Assembly: GCF_000935045.1 (NCBI RefSeq)
Contig: NZ_JYKS01000019.1
Location: 1 to 64,000 of the forward strand
From: Pseudomonas sp. 10-1B
GTDB taxonomy: Bacteria; Pseudomonadota; Gammaproteobacteria; Pseudomonadales; Pseudomonadaceae
Length of the DNA stretch: 64,000 nt
Direction: 5' to 3'
Positions 52,710 to 60,699 of the stretch are shown here, piece after piece (position 1 is the first letter of the stretch; each line of letters begins with the position of its first letter). Under the pieces are notes generated by a model. That model worked only from the letters and a program-made list of their open reading frames with translations. It ran no database searches and had not been told where the DNA came from. The translations under genes and the position numbers were made by a program.

Positions 52710-55127
52710 ATGAAAGAAACACCGCGCGCCTCTGGCGCCACAAACATCATCCTGATCGGGCTGGGCGTGATCATCGCCCTGCTCGGCCTTCTCCTGGCTG
52801 CTGGCGGCGTCAAGCTGGCCGGCCTGGGCGGTTCCTGGTACTTCCTGATCGGCGGCCTGGCCATGGCCATCGCCGGTGCCCTCATTGCCCGCCGCAAGCC
52901 AGCCGGGGCCTGGCTGTATGCCGTGTTCCTGGCCGCTACCGTGGTCTGGGCATTGGTCGATGCCGGCCTGGTGTTCTGGCCGCTGTTCTCGCGCCTGTTC
53001 ATGTTCGGCGCGATCGGTATGGTGGTGGCGCTGGTCTATCCGCTGCTGGCCCGTGCCAACGGCGCCAGCGCTGGCCGCGGTGCCTACGGCATTGCCGGTG
53101 TAATGGCCGTGCTGCTGGTGATCGCTGCCGGCAACATGTTCGTTGCCCACCCAAGCGTCGCCCCAACCGGCAAAGGCCCAGGCATGACCCCGGTCGAAGC
53201 CGACAAGCAGCAGAAGGACTGGGCCCACTACGGCAACACCGAAGGTGGCAGCCGCTTCGCCGCGCTGGACCAGATCAACCGCGACAACGTCAACAAGCTG
53301 AAAGTGGCCTGGACCTACCGCACCGGCGACGTGGCCATCAGCGATGGCAACGGTGCCGAAGACCAGCTGACCCCGCTGCAGGTCGGCAACAAGGTGTTCA
53401 TCTGCACCCCGCACAACAACCTGATCGCCCTCGATGCCGACACCGGCAAAGAGCTGTGGAAGAACGCGATCAACGCCCAGTCCAAAGTCTGGCAGCGTTG
53501 CCGTGGCATGGCCTACTTCGATGCCACTGCCGCCATCGTCCAGCCGACCCAACCGCACAGCTCGCCGGTCACCGGCGGTAGCATCGCGGCCGGTGCCAAC
53601 TGCCAGCGTCGCCTGCTGACCAACACCATCGATGGCCGCCTGATCGCCGTCGACGCCGACAACGGCGAGTTCTGCCAAGGCTTCGGCAACAACGGCCAGG
53701 TCGACCTCAAGGCTGGCCTGGGCGATGTACCGGACTCCTACTACCAGCTGTCCTCCGCGCCGTTGATGGCCGGTACTACCGTGGTGGTCGGCGGTCGCGT
53801 CGCCGACAACGTCCAGACCGACATGCCAGGCGGCGTGATCCGTGGTTTCGACGTGATCACCGGGGAAATGCGCTGGGCCTTCGACCCGGGCAACCCGGAA
53901 GACCGCCAGGCACCGCAGGGCGACAGCACCTATGTGCGCAGCACCCCGAACAGCTGGGCACCGATGTCCTACGACCCAGCGATGAACACCGTGTTCCTGC
54001 CGATGGGCTCGTCGTCCACCGACATCTACGGCGTCGAGCGCAGCCAGCTGGACCACACCTATGGCGCTTCGGTGCTGGCCCTGGACGCCACCACCGGCAA
54101 CCAGAAGTGGGTGTTCCAGACCGTGCACAACGACCTCTGGGACTTCGACCTGCCGATGCAGCCGAGCCTGATCGACTTCACCAAGGACGACGGCCAGACG
54201 GTACCTGCAGTAGTCATCGGCACCAAGGCCGGGCAGATCTACGTGCTCGACCGCGCCACCGGCAAGCCGCTGACCCAGGTTGATGAAGTACCGGTCAAGC
54301 CAAGCAACATCCCCAACGAGCCGTACTCCCCAACCCAGCCGAAATCGGTGGGCATGCCACAGATCGGCGCGCAGACCCTGACCGAGTCGGACATGTGGGG
54401 CGCCACCCCGTATGACCAACTGCTGTGCCGTATCGACTTCAAGAAGATGCGCTACGACGGCCTGTACACTGCGCCGGGCACCGACCTGTCACTGAGCTTC
54501 CCGGGTTCGCTGGGTGGCATGAACTGGGGCAGCATCTCCACCGACCCGGTGCATGGCTTCATCTTCGTCAACGACATGCGCCTGGGCCTGTGGATCCAGA
54601 TGATCCCGTCGCAGAACAAAGGCAACGCCGCTTCCGGTGGCGAAGCGCTGAACACCGGCATGGGTGCAGTGCCGCTCAAAGGCACGCCGTATGCCGTGAA
54701 CAAGAACCGCTTCCTGTCGGTAGCCGGCATTCCGTGCCAGGCGCCACCGTTCGGTACCCTGACCGCCATTGACATGAAGACCCGCCAGGTAGCCTGGCAG
54801 GTACCGGTCGGCACCGTCGAGGACACAGGCCCGCTCGGCATCCGCATGCACCTGCCGATCAAGATCGGTCTGCCCACCCTCGGCGGCACCCTGTCGACCC
54901 AAGGCGGCCTGGTGTTCATCGCCGGCACCCAGGACTTCTACCTGCGCGCCTACGACAGCAGCACCGGCAACGAAATCTGGAAGGCTCGCCTGCCGGTGGG
55001 CAGCCAGGGCGGCCCGATGACCTACGTATCGCCGAAGACCGGCAAGCAGTATGTGGTCATTACCGCTGGCGGTGCGCGCCAGTCGACTGACCGTGGCGAC
55101 TACGTGATTTCCTACGCCTTGCCATAA
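52710..55127 (+). CDS. gcd: Membrane-bound PQQ glucose dehydrogenase
   Basis: An 805-residue protein, the usual length. Five N-terminal membrane helices (about 10-145) are followed by a periplasmic eight-bladed PQQ propeller, with WAHYGNTEGGSRFAALDQIN near 170 and W-docking repeats such as LDADTGKELWKNAINAQSK. The C-terminus is GSQGGPMTYVSPKTGKQYVV. It oxidises glucose to gluconolactone/gluconate in the periplasm and passes electrons to ubiquinone. oprB follows 111 bases downstream with a REP hairpin between. The gluconate can enter through GntP and GntK near 10 kb. Confidence 0.96.
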   Translation: MKETPRASGATNIILIGLGVIIALLGLLLAAGGVKLAGLGGSWYFLIGGLAMAIAGALIARRKPAGAWLYAVFLAATVVWALVDAGLVFWPLFSRLFMFGAIGMVVALVYPLLARANGASAGRGAYGIAGVMAVLLVIAAGNMFVAHPSVAPTGKGPGMTPVEADKQQKDWAHYGNTEGGSRFAALDQINRDNVNKLKVAWTYRTGDVAISDGNGAEDQLTPLQVGNKVFICTPHNNLIALDADTGKELWKNAINAQSKVWQRCRGMAYFDATAAIVQPTQPHSSPVTGGSIAAGANCQRRLLTNTIDGRLIAVDADNGEFCQGFGNNGQVDLKAGLGDVPDSYYQLSSAPLMAGTTVVVGGRVADNVQTDMPGGVIRGFDVITGEMRWAFDPGNPEDRQAPQGDSTYVRSTPNSWAPMSYDPAMNTVFLPMGSSSTDIYGVERSQLDHTYGASVLALDATTGNQKWVFQTVHNDLWDFDLPMQPSLIDFTKDDGQTVPAVVIGTKAGQIYVLDRATGKPLTQVDEVPVKPSNIPNEPYSPTQPKSVGMPQIGAQTLTESDMWGATPYDQLLCRIDFKKMRYDGLYTAPGTDLSLSFPGSLGGMNWGSISTDPVHGFIFVNDMRLGLWIQMIPSQNKGNAASGGEALNTGMGAVPLKGTPYAVNKNRFLSVAGIPCQAPPFGTLTAIDMKTRQVAWQVPVGTVEDTGPLGIRMHLPIKIGLPTLGGTLSTQGGLVFIAGTQDFYLRAYDSSTGNEIWKARLPVGSQGGPMTYVSPKTGKQYVVITAGGARQSTDRGDYVISYALP

Positions 55128-55140
55128 GACCGCGTCGCCT

Positions 55141-55208
55141 GCTTCGCGGGTAAACCCGCTCCCACAGGGCCCACACCGCCCTTTGTAGGAGCGGGTTTAC
55201 CCGCGAAG
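55141..55208. repeat. REP hairpin between gcd and oprB
   Basis: GCTTCGCGGGTAAACCCGCT (from 55141) and its inverse GAGCGGGTTTACCCGCGAAG (to 55208) form a long stem. Its place inside a likely operon could lower oprB expression relative to gcd or protect the gcd mRNA. Confidence 0.82.
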
Positions 55209-55238
55209 AGGCCCGAACAGACAACCCGAGATTCAGCA

Positions 55239-56507
55239 ATGCCATCCGCAATTCGCATCCCCCCCGCCCTGCTACTGGCCCTGGCCAGCACCACCGCCCT
55301 CGCCAACGACGACCTGTTGACCCGCAACACCTTGACCGGAAACTGGGGTGGCCTGCGCCACCAGCTGGAAGAAGACGGCGTCAAGTTCACCGGCGACTAC
55401 AGCGGCGAAACCGCCTACAACGCCCACGGTGGCCTGCACCGCTCGGCGCGCTACTCGCAGAACCTGAAGCTGGGCGTACAGTTCGACCTGTCGAAACTGT
55501 ACGGCCTGGACAACGGCGGCAAGGTCCAGCTGACCATCAACGACCGCCGCGGCAACAGCGCCTCGGAAGACCTGGTGGGCAACCGCCTGCCGATCCAGGA
55601 AAACTTCGGTGGCCTGTACACCCGCCTGACCGAGCTGAGCTACGAGCGCACCCTGTTCACCCCGGCGCTCAACGTCAAGCTCGGCTACATGGCCATGGGC
55701 AACGACCTTGGCGGCCTGGACAGCGGCATCCTGTGCAACTTCATGAACGCCGGCTTCTGCGGCCACCCGCTGAACATGTCCGGCGGCAGCGGCTGGACCA
55801 ACTACCCCAACGCCCATCTGGGTATGCGGGTGAAGTACGACCTGTCACCGGCCTGGCAGTTGCGTGTGGCGGCATTCAATGTCGACCCCGAGAGCAACGG
55901 CAATTCCAGCCGCGCCTGGCACCTGGGCCCCAAGCACACCACCGGCACCGTGGTACCGGTGGAACTGGTGTACAAGCTGCAGAGTGAGCTGCCAGGCGAG
56001 TACAAGCTGGGCTACTACTACGATAGCTCCGACGTCAAACGTATCGGCAGCGACAAGGAAGTGTCCGGCCGTGGCGGGCATTACCTGCTGATCGACCAGG
56101 CAGTATGGAACGACCAGCGCTTGCCGGGTCGCAGCCTGCATGCCTTCGGCCAGTATTCGGCATCGAGCAAGGCCGCCTCGCCGTTCACCAAGTGGTATGG
56201 TGCCGGCGTGGTGCTGTACAAGCCGTTCGAAGGCCGCCCAAAGGATACCGTGGCACTGGGATATGGCCGCGCCGTGCCCAACCCGCGTAGCCGCGATGTG
56301 CTGGAAGATGCTGCGTTCAATGCCGGGCAGCAGTTCCCCGACATCGACAGCGCCGAGCAGTTGATCGAACTGAGCTACGGCTACCAGGCCACGCCCTGGC
56401 TGAACCTGCGCCCGGATGTGCAGTACATCATCGAGCCGGGGGCGTTCTCCGGGAAGGACATCGACAACGCGCTGGTGGTTGGCCTGCAGGTCAAGGCTAC
56501 CTTCTGA
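55239..56507 (+). CDS. oprB: Carbohydrate-selective porin OprB
   Basis: A 422-residue outer-membrane porin. The signal peptide is RIPPALLLALASTTALA. The mature N-terminus NDDLLTRNTLTGNWGGLRHQ is the OprB signature, the barrel strands follow, and the chain ends LVVGLQVKATF with a C-terminal Phe. It lets glucose and other sugars into the periplasm, where Gcd oxidises them. It lies downstream of gcd in the same direction. The length matches the OprB family at about 420. Confidence 0.93.
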   Translation: MPSAIRIPPALLLALASTTALANDDLLTRNTLTGNWGGLRHQLEEDGVKFTGDYSGETAYNAHGGLHRSARYSQNLKLGVQFDLSKLYGLDNGGKVQLTINDRRGNSASEDLVGNRLPIQENFGGLYTRLTELSYERTLFTPALNVKLGYMAMGNDLGGLDSGILCNFMNAGFCGHPLNMSGGSGWTNYPNAHLGMRVKYDLSPAWQLRVAAFNVDPESNGNSSRAWHLGPKHTTGTVVPVELVYKLQSELPGEYKLGYYYDSSDVKRIGSDKEVSGRGGHYLLIDQAVWNDQRLPGRSLHAFGQYSASSKAASPFTKWYGAGVVLYKPFEGRPKDTVALGYGRAVPNPRSRDVLEDAAFNAGQQFPDIDSAEQLIELSYGYQATPWLNLRPDVQYIIEPGAFSGKDIDNALVVGLQVKATF

Positions 56508-56531
56508 GTCGCCGGGGCCGCGTCGCGGCCC

Positions 56532-56614
56532 ATTCGCGGGCATGCCCGCTCCCACAGGTACTGCACAGACATTGAGACTGGCGCAGGCCTGTGGGAGCGG
56601 GCGAGCCCGCGAAG
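56532..56614. repeat. REP inverted pair between oprB and argE
   Basis: ATTCGCGGGCATGCCCGCTC and GAGCGGGCGAGCCCGCGAAG form the two arms, with a spacer CACAGGTACTGCACAGACAT. It lies between convergent genes. Confidence 0.8.
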
Positions 56615-56626
56615 AAGCCAGCACAG

Positions 56627-57787
56627 TCAGCCCTGCTTGAGGTAATCCACCAGCCTCAGCAGCATCGCATCACAGCCCTGCAACTGCTCGACAGTGACGA
56701 ACTCATCCGGCTTGTGGCCCTGCTCCATGCTGCCAGGCCCGCACACCACGGTCGGGATCCCGGCCTGGTCGAACAACCCGCCTTCGGTACCAAACGCCAC
56801 CGTGCCGAACTCAGTCGAACCACTGAGCAACGCCAGCAACCGCGCCGCCTCGCTGTCTGCCGGCGTGGCCAGCCCCGGGTAGGCACTCAGCGGCTCCAGG
56901 TGAATGGCGCTGGCTGCATTGACCTTGCGCATACGCGGCAGCAATTCGGCCTCGGCGTAGGTCTGTAACTGGTCGGCCACCGTCTGTGCCTCGAACCCTG
57001 GCAAGGCGCGCACTTCAAAATCGAATTCACACTCGGCCGGTACGATGTTCAGCGCCCTGCCGCCTTTGATCACGCCGGTCTGCACCGTGGAGAACGGGGG
57101 GTCGAAACGTTCATCATGCTGTTGCGGCTGTGCCAGCACCTGGCCAATCTCGCCCAGCTTGCCGATCAGCTTCGCCGCATACTCGATGGCATTCACCCCA
57201 TACGGCGCATACGCCGAGTGGCAGGCCGCGCCATGCACCTGGCAGCGCATCGCCAGCTTGCCCTTGTGCCCCAGCACCGGCTTGAGCTCGGTAGGCTCGC
57301 CAATCAGGCACAGGCGCGGTTTGTGCGGGCGTTGTTCGAGCGCCGCCAGCATCGAGCGCACACCCAGGCAACCGACTTCTTCGTCATAGGAGAACGCCAG
57401 GTGCACCGGCATGCGCAACGGCTGGGCGAGGAACGCGGGCACGGCTGCCAGCACCGATGCGATGAAACCCTTCATGTCGGCCGTGCCACGGCCATACAGG
57501 CGCCCATCACGTTCGCTCAGGGCAAACGGCTCGACCGTCCAGGCCTGGCCGTCCACCGGCACCACATCGGTATGCCCAGACAACACCACACCACCAACGT
57601 CCTTGGGGCCGATGCTGGCGAACAGGTTGGCCTTGGTGCCCTCCGGGTTATGGAACAGCTCGCACTCCACCCCCAGCTCGGCCAGGTAATCATGGATGAA
57701 GCCGATCAGCGCCAGGTTGGAATCGCGGCTGACCGTGGCAAAGCCGATCAGCCGGGCCAGCAGCGCGCGGCTGGCAAACTCACTCAT
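56627..57787 (-). CDS. argE: ArgE-like M20 deacylase (acetylornithine deacetylase family)
   Basis: A 386-residue metallo-amidohydrolase. The metal-binding region GGVVLSGHTDVVPVDGQAW (about 72-90), GRGTADMKGFIASVLAAVPA near 113, the catalytic Glu pair in YDEEVGCLG, and a dimerisation domain in the middle are typical of the M20 family. Annotation as ArgE is by similarity; with a DUF1028 partner it may cleave another N-acylated amino acid. ATG 57787 overlaps the DUF1028 stop by eight bases. The longer frame to 57919 is rejected because it would extend into that gene. Confidence 0.87.
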   Translation of the reverse strand: MSEFASRALLARLIGFATVSRDSNLALIGFIHDYLAELGVECELFHNPEGTKANLFASIGPKDVGGVVLSGHTDVVPVDGQAWTVEPFALSERDGRLYGRGTADMKGFIASVLAAVPAFLAQPLRMPVHLAFSYDEEVGCLGVRSMLAALEQRPHKPRLCLIGEPTELKPVLGHKGKLAMRCQVHGAACHSAYAPYGVNAIEYAAKLIGKLGEIGQVLAQPQQHDERFDPPFSTVQTGVIKGGRALNIVPAECEFDFEVRALPGFEAQTVADQLQTYAEAELLPRMRKVNAASAIHLEPLSAYPGLATPADSEAARLLALLSGSTEFGTVAFGTEGGLFDQAGIPTVVCGPGSMEQGHKPDEFVTVEQLQGCDAMLLRLVDYLKQG

Positions 57788-58457
57788 CGCCCGGCACCCC
57801 GTAGCTTGGCGCGGCAGTCGGGTTGAGGGCGCGGGTAACGTAATCCTGCATCTGCGGCCGGTATGCCTGCCACAGGCCATCGAGCACGCCGATCGGGTCG
57901 GCATCGGCCCAGTCCACACGCAGGTCCACCAGCGGCCAGGTCAGCTCGCCAGCGATCTTCAACGCCGCCGAGTGCACCGGCCCGGCCTCGCCCCCGGCCG
58001 CCATCGCCGCGTGCATGGCAGCCAGCAGGCGCTCGGCCAGGTGCCCATCAGCCTGCTCGAAGGCCTGCACCATCGCTTCGATCACCTGGGTCGAGGCCAA
58101 CAGGTTGCCCGCCGCCGCGCATTGCTCACCAGCCACGGCGTGGTGCGTACCCAGCGCCTCCTTGCCAGTGAACAGCGCCACCTGGCCGTGGCTGTCGATT
58201 ACCGTGACCTGGCGGTACTCGCTCCAGCCATTGGCACTGAGCACCCGGTCCAGCGCCGCGGCTGGTGGCAACTGGCCCTGCTCCAGGGCATCGAGAATCT
58301 GCGGGCCCAGCGCCGGCAGGGTGATGTTCTGGGTAGAGACTGCGCCCACACCGGCACGTACCCAAGGGCAACGGGCGCCCACGGCGATGCTCGACGAACT
58401 GATGGCGATACCGACCTGGCCGGTTTCCTGGCAACGACCGATGATGGAGAAAGTCAT
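57780..58457 (-). CDS. DUF1028 family protein
   Basis: A 225-residue protein with the DUF1028 N-terminus TFSIIGRCQETGQVGIAISS (residues 2-21), CPWVRAGVGAVSTQNITLPA near 33-52, and VALFTGKEALGTHHAVAGEQ near 94. The fold resembles Ntn hydrolases, with a conserved early Ser/Thr/Cys, but no reaction is firmly known to me. It is the first gene of a minus-strand pair with the ArgE-like gene and is divergent from the flavin monooxygenase. ATG 58457 is chosen over 58493. Confidence 0.87.
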   Translation of the reverse strand: MTFSIIGRCQETGQVGIAISSSSIAVGARCPWVRAGVGAVSTQNITLPALGPQILDALEQGQLPPAAALDRVLSANGWSEYRQVTVIDSHGQVALFTGKEALGTHHAVAGEQCAAAGNLLASTQVIEAMVQAFEQADGHLAERLLAAMHAAMAAGGEAGPVHSAALKIAGELTWPLVDLRVDWADADPIGVLDGLWQAYRPQMQDYVTRALNPTAAPSYGVPGDE

Positions 58458-58761
58458 GTCATGGTTCCTGTTGTGCTGTGCGATACACGGCATTCTGGGT
58501 GGAACCTTCCGGCAGGCGAAACCACCTTTTTCCGAGGGTTTGCAGAGGAAAAAACTAAGGCCCCGACAGGCCTGTCGAAAACGCCCTGAAAACCGCTGCC
58601 CTCGGCGCTACAAGCCACAGTATTCAGGGCCTTCGCCGTTTTATCGGCAAGCACCAGCTAAATACTATTTTCGCCATTTGCGCAGCATCCCTAGTCTGGC
58701 CCCAGACAACGGCGGTCCTCCAAACCGACCTGACAAAAACCGCCTGAACAAGGGCCCGGAC
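58458..58761. other. Divergent promoter region between DUF1028 and the monooxygenase
   Basis: A 304-base gap with no gene. It holds an 8-base inverted repeat, GCCCTGAA (58583-58590) and TTCAGGGC (58623-58630), and an AT-rich stretch near 58655-58680 (CTAAATACTATTTTCGCC). It likely carries both promoters and a shared control site. A TGG...GTGCT pattern near 58462 is too weak to call a sigma-54 promoter. Confidence 0.5.
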
Positions 58762-60081
58762 ATGACACTGAACAACCTCGAAATCGACACCCTCGTCGTC
58801 GGCGCCGGCCAGGCCGGCGTGGCCATGAGCGAACACCTGAGCAAGCTTGGCGTGCCGCACCTGGTGCTGGAGCGCAAGCGTATCGCCGAGGCCTGGCGCA
58901 CTGGCCGCTGGGACTCGCTGGTGGCCAATGGCCCGGTCTGGCACGACCGCTTCCCAGGCCTGGAATTCAACCTCGACGCCGACGCCTTCGCCGGCAAGGA
59001 CCAGGTGGCCGACTACTTCGAGCAGTACGTACGCAAGTACAACCTGCCAGTGCGCACCGGCATCGAAGTGAAGAAAGTGGTGCGCAACAGCGACCGCCCC
59101 GGCTTCACCATCGAAACCAATGAAGGCGTGATTCGCGCCAACCGCGTGGTCGCCGCCACCGGCCCGTTCCAGAAGCCGGTAATCCCGGCCATCGCGCCGA
59201 AAGACAGCAACCTGCACCAGATCCACTCCGCCGCCTACTACAACCCGCAGCAATTGCCCGAAGGCGCAGTGCTGGTGGTAGGTGCCGGTTCCTCCGGCGT
59301 GCAGATCGCCGAAGAGCTGATGCGTGCCGGGCGCCAGGTGTACCTGTCGGTCGGCGCCCACGACCGCCCGCCACGCGCCTATCGCAACCGCGACTTCTGC
59401 TGGTGGCTGGGCGTGCTGGGTGAATGGGATGCGGAAATCGCCAAGCCCGGCCGTGAACACGTGACCATCGCCGTCAGCGGTGCCCGTGGCGGCCACACCG
59501 TGGACTTCCGCGCCCTCGCCCATCAGGGCATGACCCTGGTTGGCCTGACCCAGTCGTTCGAAAACGGCGTGGCGCGCTTCCAGGACAACCTGGTGGAGAA
59601 CATCAACCGCGGCGACGAGAACTACCTGGCCCTGCTGGATGCCGCCGATGCCTACATCGAACGCAACGGCCTGGACCTGCCGGAAGAGCCCGAAGCCCGT
59701 AAACGCCTGGCCGACCCGGAGTGCATGCGCAACCCGCTGCAACAGCTGGACCTGGCCAAGGCCGGCGTCAGCAGCATCATCTGGGCCACCGGTTACGGCG
59801 TGGACTTCAGCTGGCTGCAGGTGGACACCTTCGATGCCAACGGCAAGCCCCAGCACCAGCGCGGCGTAGCCCGCGAATCGGGGGTGTACTTCCTCGGCCT
59901 GCCGTGGCTGTCGCGCCGTGGCTCGTCGTTCATCTGGGGCGTGTGGCACGACGCCAAGCACGTCGCCGGCCACATCGCCACGCAACGCACCTATACCGCC
60001 TACCGCGACCGCGAGCAGCGCGCAGCGGATGAGCAGCAACCCGCCAAGATCAGCAACGTCAGCACCCTCGGAGCCCACTGA
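58762..60081 (+). CDS. Flavin-containing monooxygenase (CzcO-like)
   Basis: A 439-residue soluble flavoprotein. The FAD site is LVVGAGQAGVAMSEHL (about 11-26), and the second, NADPH site VLVVGAGSSGVQIAEELM near 172-189. RPPRAYRNRDFCWWLG and IIWATGYGVDFSWLQ near 344 complete the class B monooxygenase pattern, and HDRFPGLEFNLD lies near the FAD. It should oxygenate an N- or S-containing small molecule. The stop overlaps the Rid gene (TGATG). The substrate is unknown; the neighbouring ArgE-like and Rid proteins point to amino-acid derivatives. Confidence 0.88.
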   Translation: MTLNNLEIDTLVVGAGQAGVAMSEHLSKLGVPHLVLERKRIAEAWRTGRWDSLVANGPVWHDRFPGLEFNLDADAFAGKDQVADYFEQYVRKYNLPVRTGIEVKKVVRNSDRPGFTIETNEGVIRANRVVAATGPFQKPVIPAIAPKDSNLHQIHSAAYYNPQQLPEGAVLVVGAGSSGVQIAEELMRAGRQVYLSVGAHDRPPRAYRNRDFCWWLGVLGEWDAEIAKPGREHVTIAVSGARGGHTVDFRALAHQGMTLVGLTQSFENGVARFQDNLVENINRGDENYLALLDAADAYIERNGLDLPEEPEARKRLADPECMRNPLQQLDLAKAGVSSIIWATGYGVDFSWLQVDTFDANGKPQHQRGVARESGVYFLGLPWLSRRGSSFIWGVWHDAKHVAGHIATQRTYTAYRDREQRAADEQQPAKISNVSTLGAH

Positions 60082-60497
60082 TGCCTACCCATACTCGCAT
60101 CCGCATGTTCAACACCAAGGAAACCTACCCCAACCAGACCCTGGACAACGACCTGTGCCAGGCAGTCCGCGCCGGTAACACCATCTATGTGCGCGGCCAG
60201 GTCGGCACCGACTTTGAAGGCAAGCTGGTGGGCCTGGGTGACCCTCGGGCGCAGACCGAGCAGGCGATGAAGAACGTCAAGCAACTGCTTGAAGAAGCCG
60301 GCTCGGACCTGTCGCACATCGTCAAGACCACCACCTACATCACCGACCCGCGCTTCCGCGAGCCGGTGTACAAGGAAGTGGGCAAGTGGCTCAAGGGCGT
60401 GTTCCCGATTTCCACCGGGCTGGTGGTGGCCGGGTTGGCCCAGGCTGAATGGCTGATGGAAATCGACGTGATCGCGGTGGTGCCGGAGCAAGAGTGA
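60081..60497 (+). CDS. Rid (YjgF/YER057c/UK114) family protein lacking the deaminase Arg
   Basis: A 138-residue protein with the Rid fold (NTIYVRGQVGTDFEGKLVGL near 33-52, QTEQAMKNVKQLLEEAGSDL near 60-79, and a C-terminal LMEIDVIAVV). In RidA the enamine/imine deaminase uses an Arg in a segment like PARSCVEV; here the matching stretch reads FPISTGLVVAGL, without that Arg. It therefore probably belongs to an uncharacterised Rid subgroup. It is translationally coupled to the flavin monooxygenase and may handle its product. Confidence 0.85.
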   Translation: MPTHTRIRMFNTKETYPNQTLDNDLCQAVRAGNTIYVRGQVGTDFEGKLVGLGDPRAQTEQAMKNVKQLLEEAGSDLSHIVKTTTYITDPRFREPVYKEVGKWLKGVFPISTGLVVAGLAQAEWLMEIDVIAVVPEQE

Positions 60498-60530
60498 CTG
60501 GCAAGCTGCATGGCGGTTGAGTTTTCGTCC

Positions 60531-60668
60531 TTGGGGCTGCTATGCAGCCCATCGCCGGCAAGCCGGGCTCCCACAGGTACTGCACAGGGCTTGAGGCCTA
60601 TGCAGTCGAGGTGGGAGCTGGCTTGCCGGCGATGGGCCGCAAAGCGGCCCTTTCGCGACACAAGGCCC
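60531..60668. repeat. REP cluster, convergent end
   Basis: GGGGCTGCTATGCAGCCC and CATCGCCGGCAAGCCGGGCT are mirrored by AGCTGGCTTGCCGGCGATGG and GGGCCGCAAAGCGGCCC, with the spacer CTGCACAGGGCTTGAGGCCT between. It lies between the convergent Rid and receptor genes. Confidence 0.82.
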
Positions 60669-60699
60669 CCACAGAGGCCGCACCTGCAAGGTGCCTGGC

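Noticed and set aside
58461..58476. Sigma-54-like TGG...GTGCT pattern before the flavin monooxygenase
   Set aside because: The -12 block is GTGCT rather than TTGCT and the site lies about 300 bases from the gene.
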